In this document: positions 12,860-14,419 of the stretch, piece by piece
Numbering within the stretch: position 1 is the stretch's first letter
How the letters are laid out: each line of letters begins with the position of its first letter
Assembly (NCBI GenBank): GCA_050260255.1
Contig: JBLNBW010000150.1
Coordinates: 1 to 14,419 of the forward strand
Direction: 5' to 3'
From: JAQGMV01 sp050260255
GTDB taxonomy: Bacteria > Pseudomonadota > Gammaproteobacteria > Burkholderiales > SG8-41
DNA: 14,419 nt
The notes under the pieces: generated by a model
What the model was told of the DNA's origin: nothing
Seen by the model: only the letters and a program-made list of their open reading frames with translations
Databases searched by the model: none
Position numbers and translations under genes: made by a program

Positions 12860-14175
12860 TGAATACCCCAACCCACGTCCCGCGGCTCACTACCGCACTC
12901 ACCGGACCGTTGTCCGAGGTCGAGCGCCGCTTGCTCGCTCAGCACGGCGCCATAGAGCACTGGCTGCGGATGCAGTGGCAGGACCATGGCGCGCCGTTCT
13001 ATTGCTCGGTGGACTTGCGCAACAGCGGATACAAGATCGCGCCCGTCGACACCAATCTTTTTCCGGGCGGATTCAACAACCTCAGCCCCGATTTCGATTC
13101 CCTCTGTGTGCAAGCGGCGATGGGCGCGATCGAAAAGATCTGTCCCGACGCACGCGGCGTCGTGCTGGTGCCCGAAAACCACACGCGCAATCCGCATTAC
13201 TTCGCCAATCTCGCCGCAATCGTGTCCGTCCTGCGCCGCGCCGGGATGACGGTGCGGATAGGCAGCATGCTGTCCGACATCACCGGACCCACGCGCTTCG
13301 ATCTTCCCGATGGGGGCCATGTGACGCTCGAGCCGCTGGCGCGACGCGGCAATCGTCTCGTGGTCGGCGACTTCGATCCCTGCGTGGTGCTCCTCAACAA
13401 CGATTTGTCGGCCGGCATACCGGACGTGCTGCGCGGCATCGAGCAGGCATTGCTGCCGCCGGTGCATGCCGGCTGGGCGCTGCGGCGCAAGTCGAATCAT
13501 TTCGCGGCATATCGCGACGTGGCCGAAGAGTTCGCTGCCGAGATAGGCATCGATCCATGGCTCATCAATCCGTATTTCGAGCGGTGCGGCCGCATCAATT
13601 TTCACGAGCGCAAGGGCGAGGAATGCCTCGAGGGCTACGTCGCCGAGATCCTCTCCGACATACGCGCCAAGTATCGCGAGTACGAAGTCGACGCGGAGCC
13701 CTTCGTGATCGTGAAGGCCGACGCCGGAACCTACGGCATGGGTATCATGACGGTGAAAGATCCGTCCGAAGTGCGCGGATTGAACCGCAGGCAGCGCAAC
13801 AAAATGTCCGTGGTGAAGGAAGGGCTGGAAGTGCACGAGGTCATGATTCAGGAAGGCGTGTACAGCTACGAGACCATCGGCCCGGGCGTGGCCGAACCGG
13901 TGGTGTACATGATCGACCATTTCGTCGTGGGCGGCTTCTACCGGGTGCACGAAGGCCGCGGCACGGACCAGAACCTCAACGCGCCGGGGATGCATTTCGC
14001 ACCGCTTGCCTTCGATGCGCCGTGCTCTTCGCCGAATCCGGACGACGTCGATTGCCCGCCCAACCGGTTCTATGCGTACGGCGTCGTCGCGCGGCTGGCG
14101 CTTCTTGCGGCCGCGATAGAGCTGGAACAGACCGAAGCCGCGCTCGGCGCTCTGCCGGCATCGAGCGCGGCGTGA
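12859..14175 (+). CDS. gshA: Glutamate-cysteine ligase, proteobacterial PF08886 type
   Basis: Joins glutamate and cysteine with ATP to give gamma-glutamylcysteine, the first and usually rate-limiting step of glutathione synthesis, in the cytoplasm. The protein has 438 residues and matches the GshA family found in Acidithiobacillus and many betaproteobacteria, which is distinct from the enterobacterial type. Recognisable blocks are SVDLRNSGYKIAPVDTNLFP, then GGFNNL, LVPENHTRNPHYF, and FVIVKADAGTYGMGIM, the last resembling an ATP-grasp strand. The frame is open upstream through the amtB terminator to 12784, but the ATG at 12859 is chosen because homology-like sequence begins there and a -10 element ends 7 nt before it. 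gshB follows after 71 bp on the same strand. Confidence 0.93.
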   Translation: MNTPTHVPRLTTALTGPLSEVERRLLAQHGAIEHWLRMQWQDHGAPFYCSVDLRNSGYKIAPVDTNLFPGGFNNLSPDFDSLCVQAAMGAIEKICPDARGVVLVPENHTRNPHYFANLAAIVSVLRRAGMTVRIGSMLSDITGPTRFDLPDGGHVTLEPLARRGNRLVVGDFDPCVVLLNNDLSAGIPDVLRGIEQALLPPVHAGWALRRKSNHFAAYRDVAEEFAAEIGIDPWLINPYFERCGRINFHERKGEECLEGYVAEILSDIRAKYREYEVDAEPFVIVKADAGTYGMGIMTVKDPSEVRGLNRRQRNKMSVVKEGLEVHEVMIQEGVYSYETIGPGVAEPVVYMIDHFVVGGFYRVHEGRGTDQNLNAPGMHFAPLAFDAPCSSPNPDDVDCPPNRFYAYGVVARLALLAAAIELEQTEAALGALPASSAA

Positions 14176-14246
14176 CGAAAACCGTCTTTGACGCTCTTTG
14201 TTGAAGCGATTTTCCTCCACTTCCTTGGCATGCCAGACGACATCTC

Positions 14247-14419
14247 ATGAAAATCGCTTTCATCGTCGATCCGCTGGACGACTTCAAGCTTTATAAAGAC
14301 AGCACGTATGCCATGATGCGCGAGGCCGCCTCGCGCGGCCATGCGCTCTATGCCATGCAGCAGGAAGATCTCTCGTGGCGCGCAGGCGTCGTGTACGGTG
14401 ACGCGGGGCGGCTGCACTT
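14247..14419 (+). CDS. gshB: Glutathione synthetase (GshB), N-terminal fragment
   Basis: Adds glycine to gamma-glutamylcysteine using ATP, the second step of glutathione synthesis. Only 57 codons plus two bases lie in the window. The start MKIAFIVDPLDDFKLYKDST followed by YAMMREAASRGHALY is characteristic of the N-terminal domain of prokaryotic glutathione synthetase. The ATP-grasp catalytic part is outside the window. No strong Shine-Dalgarno sequence is seen before the ATG. The gene probably shares a transcript with gshA; a TTGACG at 14188-14193 could be part of a separate promoter but lacks a good -10. Confidence 0.93.
   Translation, partial: MKIAFIVDPLDDFKLYKDSTYAMMREAASRGHALYAMQQEDLSWRAGVVYGDAGRLH

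Noticed and set aside
11209..14220. A 1003-codon open frame on the minus strand opposite amtB and gshA
   Set aside because: Its translation is rich in His, Arg, Gly, Ala and Asp without domain character, and it runs through the strong plus-strand terminator. It is the mirror of GC-rich codon usage in two well-recognised plus-strand genes.

Overview
The window looks like the chromosome of a high-GC betaproteobacterium, probably Burkholderiales-like. The evidence is the protein families and the gene order: ubiK-comM divergent from a TorF-type porin, glnK and amtB, followed by gshA (the PF08886 type of glutamate-cysteine ligase) and gshB. It reads as ordinary core genome. I saw no insertion sequence, phage gene, CRISPR array, tRNA or rRNA.

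Layout. (1) 1-1781: the 5' part of metH (cobalamin-dependent methionine synthase, minus strand, running off the left edge) is divergent from a small rhodanese. (2) 1933-5697: a Bcr/CflA-type drug exporter (minus) is divergent from a second, unrelated MFS transporter (plus), which is followed by a D-2-hydroxyacid dehydrogenase. (3) 5879-7699: an exported TPR-like protein of unknown function with Cys and His clusters. (4) 7926-9769: comM and ubiK on the minus strand. (5) 9822-12816: a nitrogen-assimilation unit. A possible NtrC site and a good sigma-54 promoter precede a porin-like outer-membrane protein, the PII protein GlnK and the ammonium channel AmtB, and a strong intrinsic terminator closes the unit. 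(6) 12841-14419: the glutathione biosynthesis pair gshA and gshB (gshB truncated by the right edge).

How the genes fit together. Region 5 is a coherent nitrogen-limitation operon: outer-membrane entry (inferred), inner-membrane ammonium uptake, and the PII regulator that gates the channel. Region 6 makes glutathione from glutamate, cysteine and glycine. MetH and the rhodanese are both sulfur-related, but a joint function is only inferred. The plus-strand MFS transporter and the dehydrogenase may form an uptake-and-oxidation pair for an unidentified hydroxyacid.

The most interesting signals are regulatory. Three genes (rhodanese, ubiK, gshA) have a TANNNT -10-like hexamer 6-9 nt before the ATG and no Shine-Dalgarno sequence, which suggests leaderless or nearly leaderless mRNAs. 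By contrast the TPR, comM, porin, glnK and amtB genes have clear Shine-Dalgarno sequences. A 6-bp-arm palindrome also overlaps the gshA -10. I found no clearly new multi-gene system. The best under-described proteins are the TPR protein and the nitrogen-linked porin.
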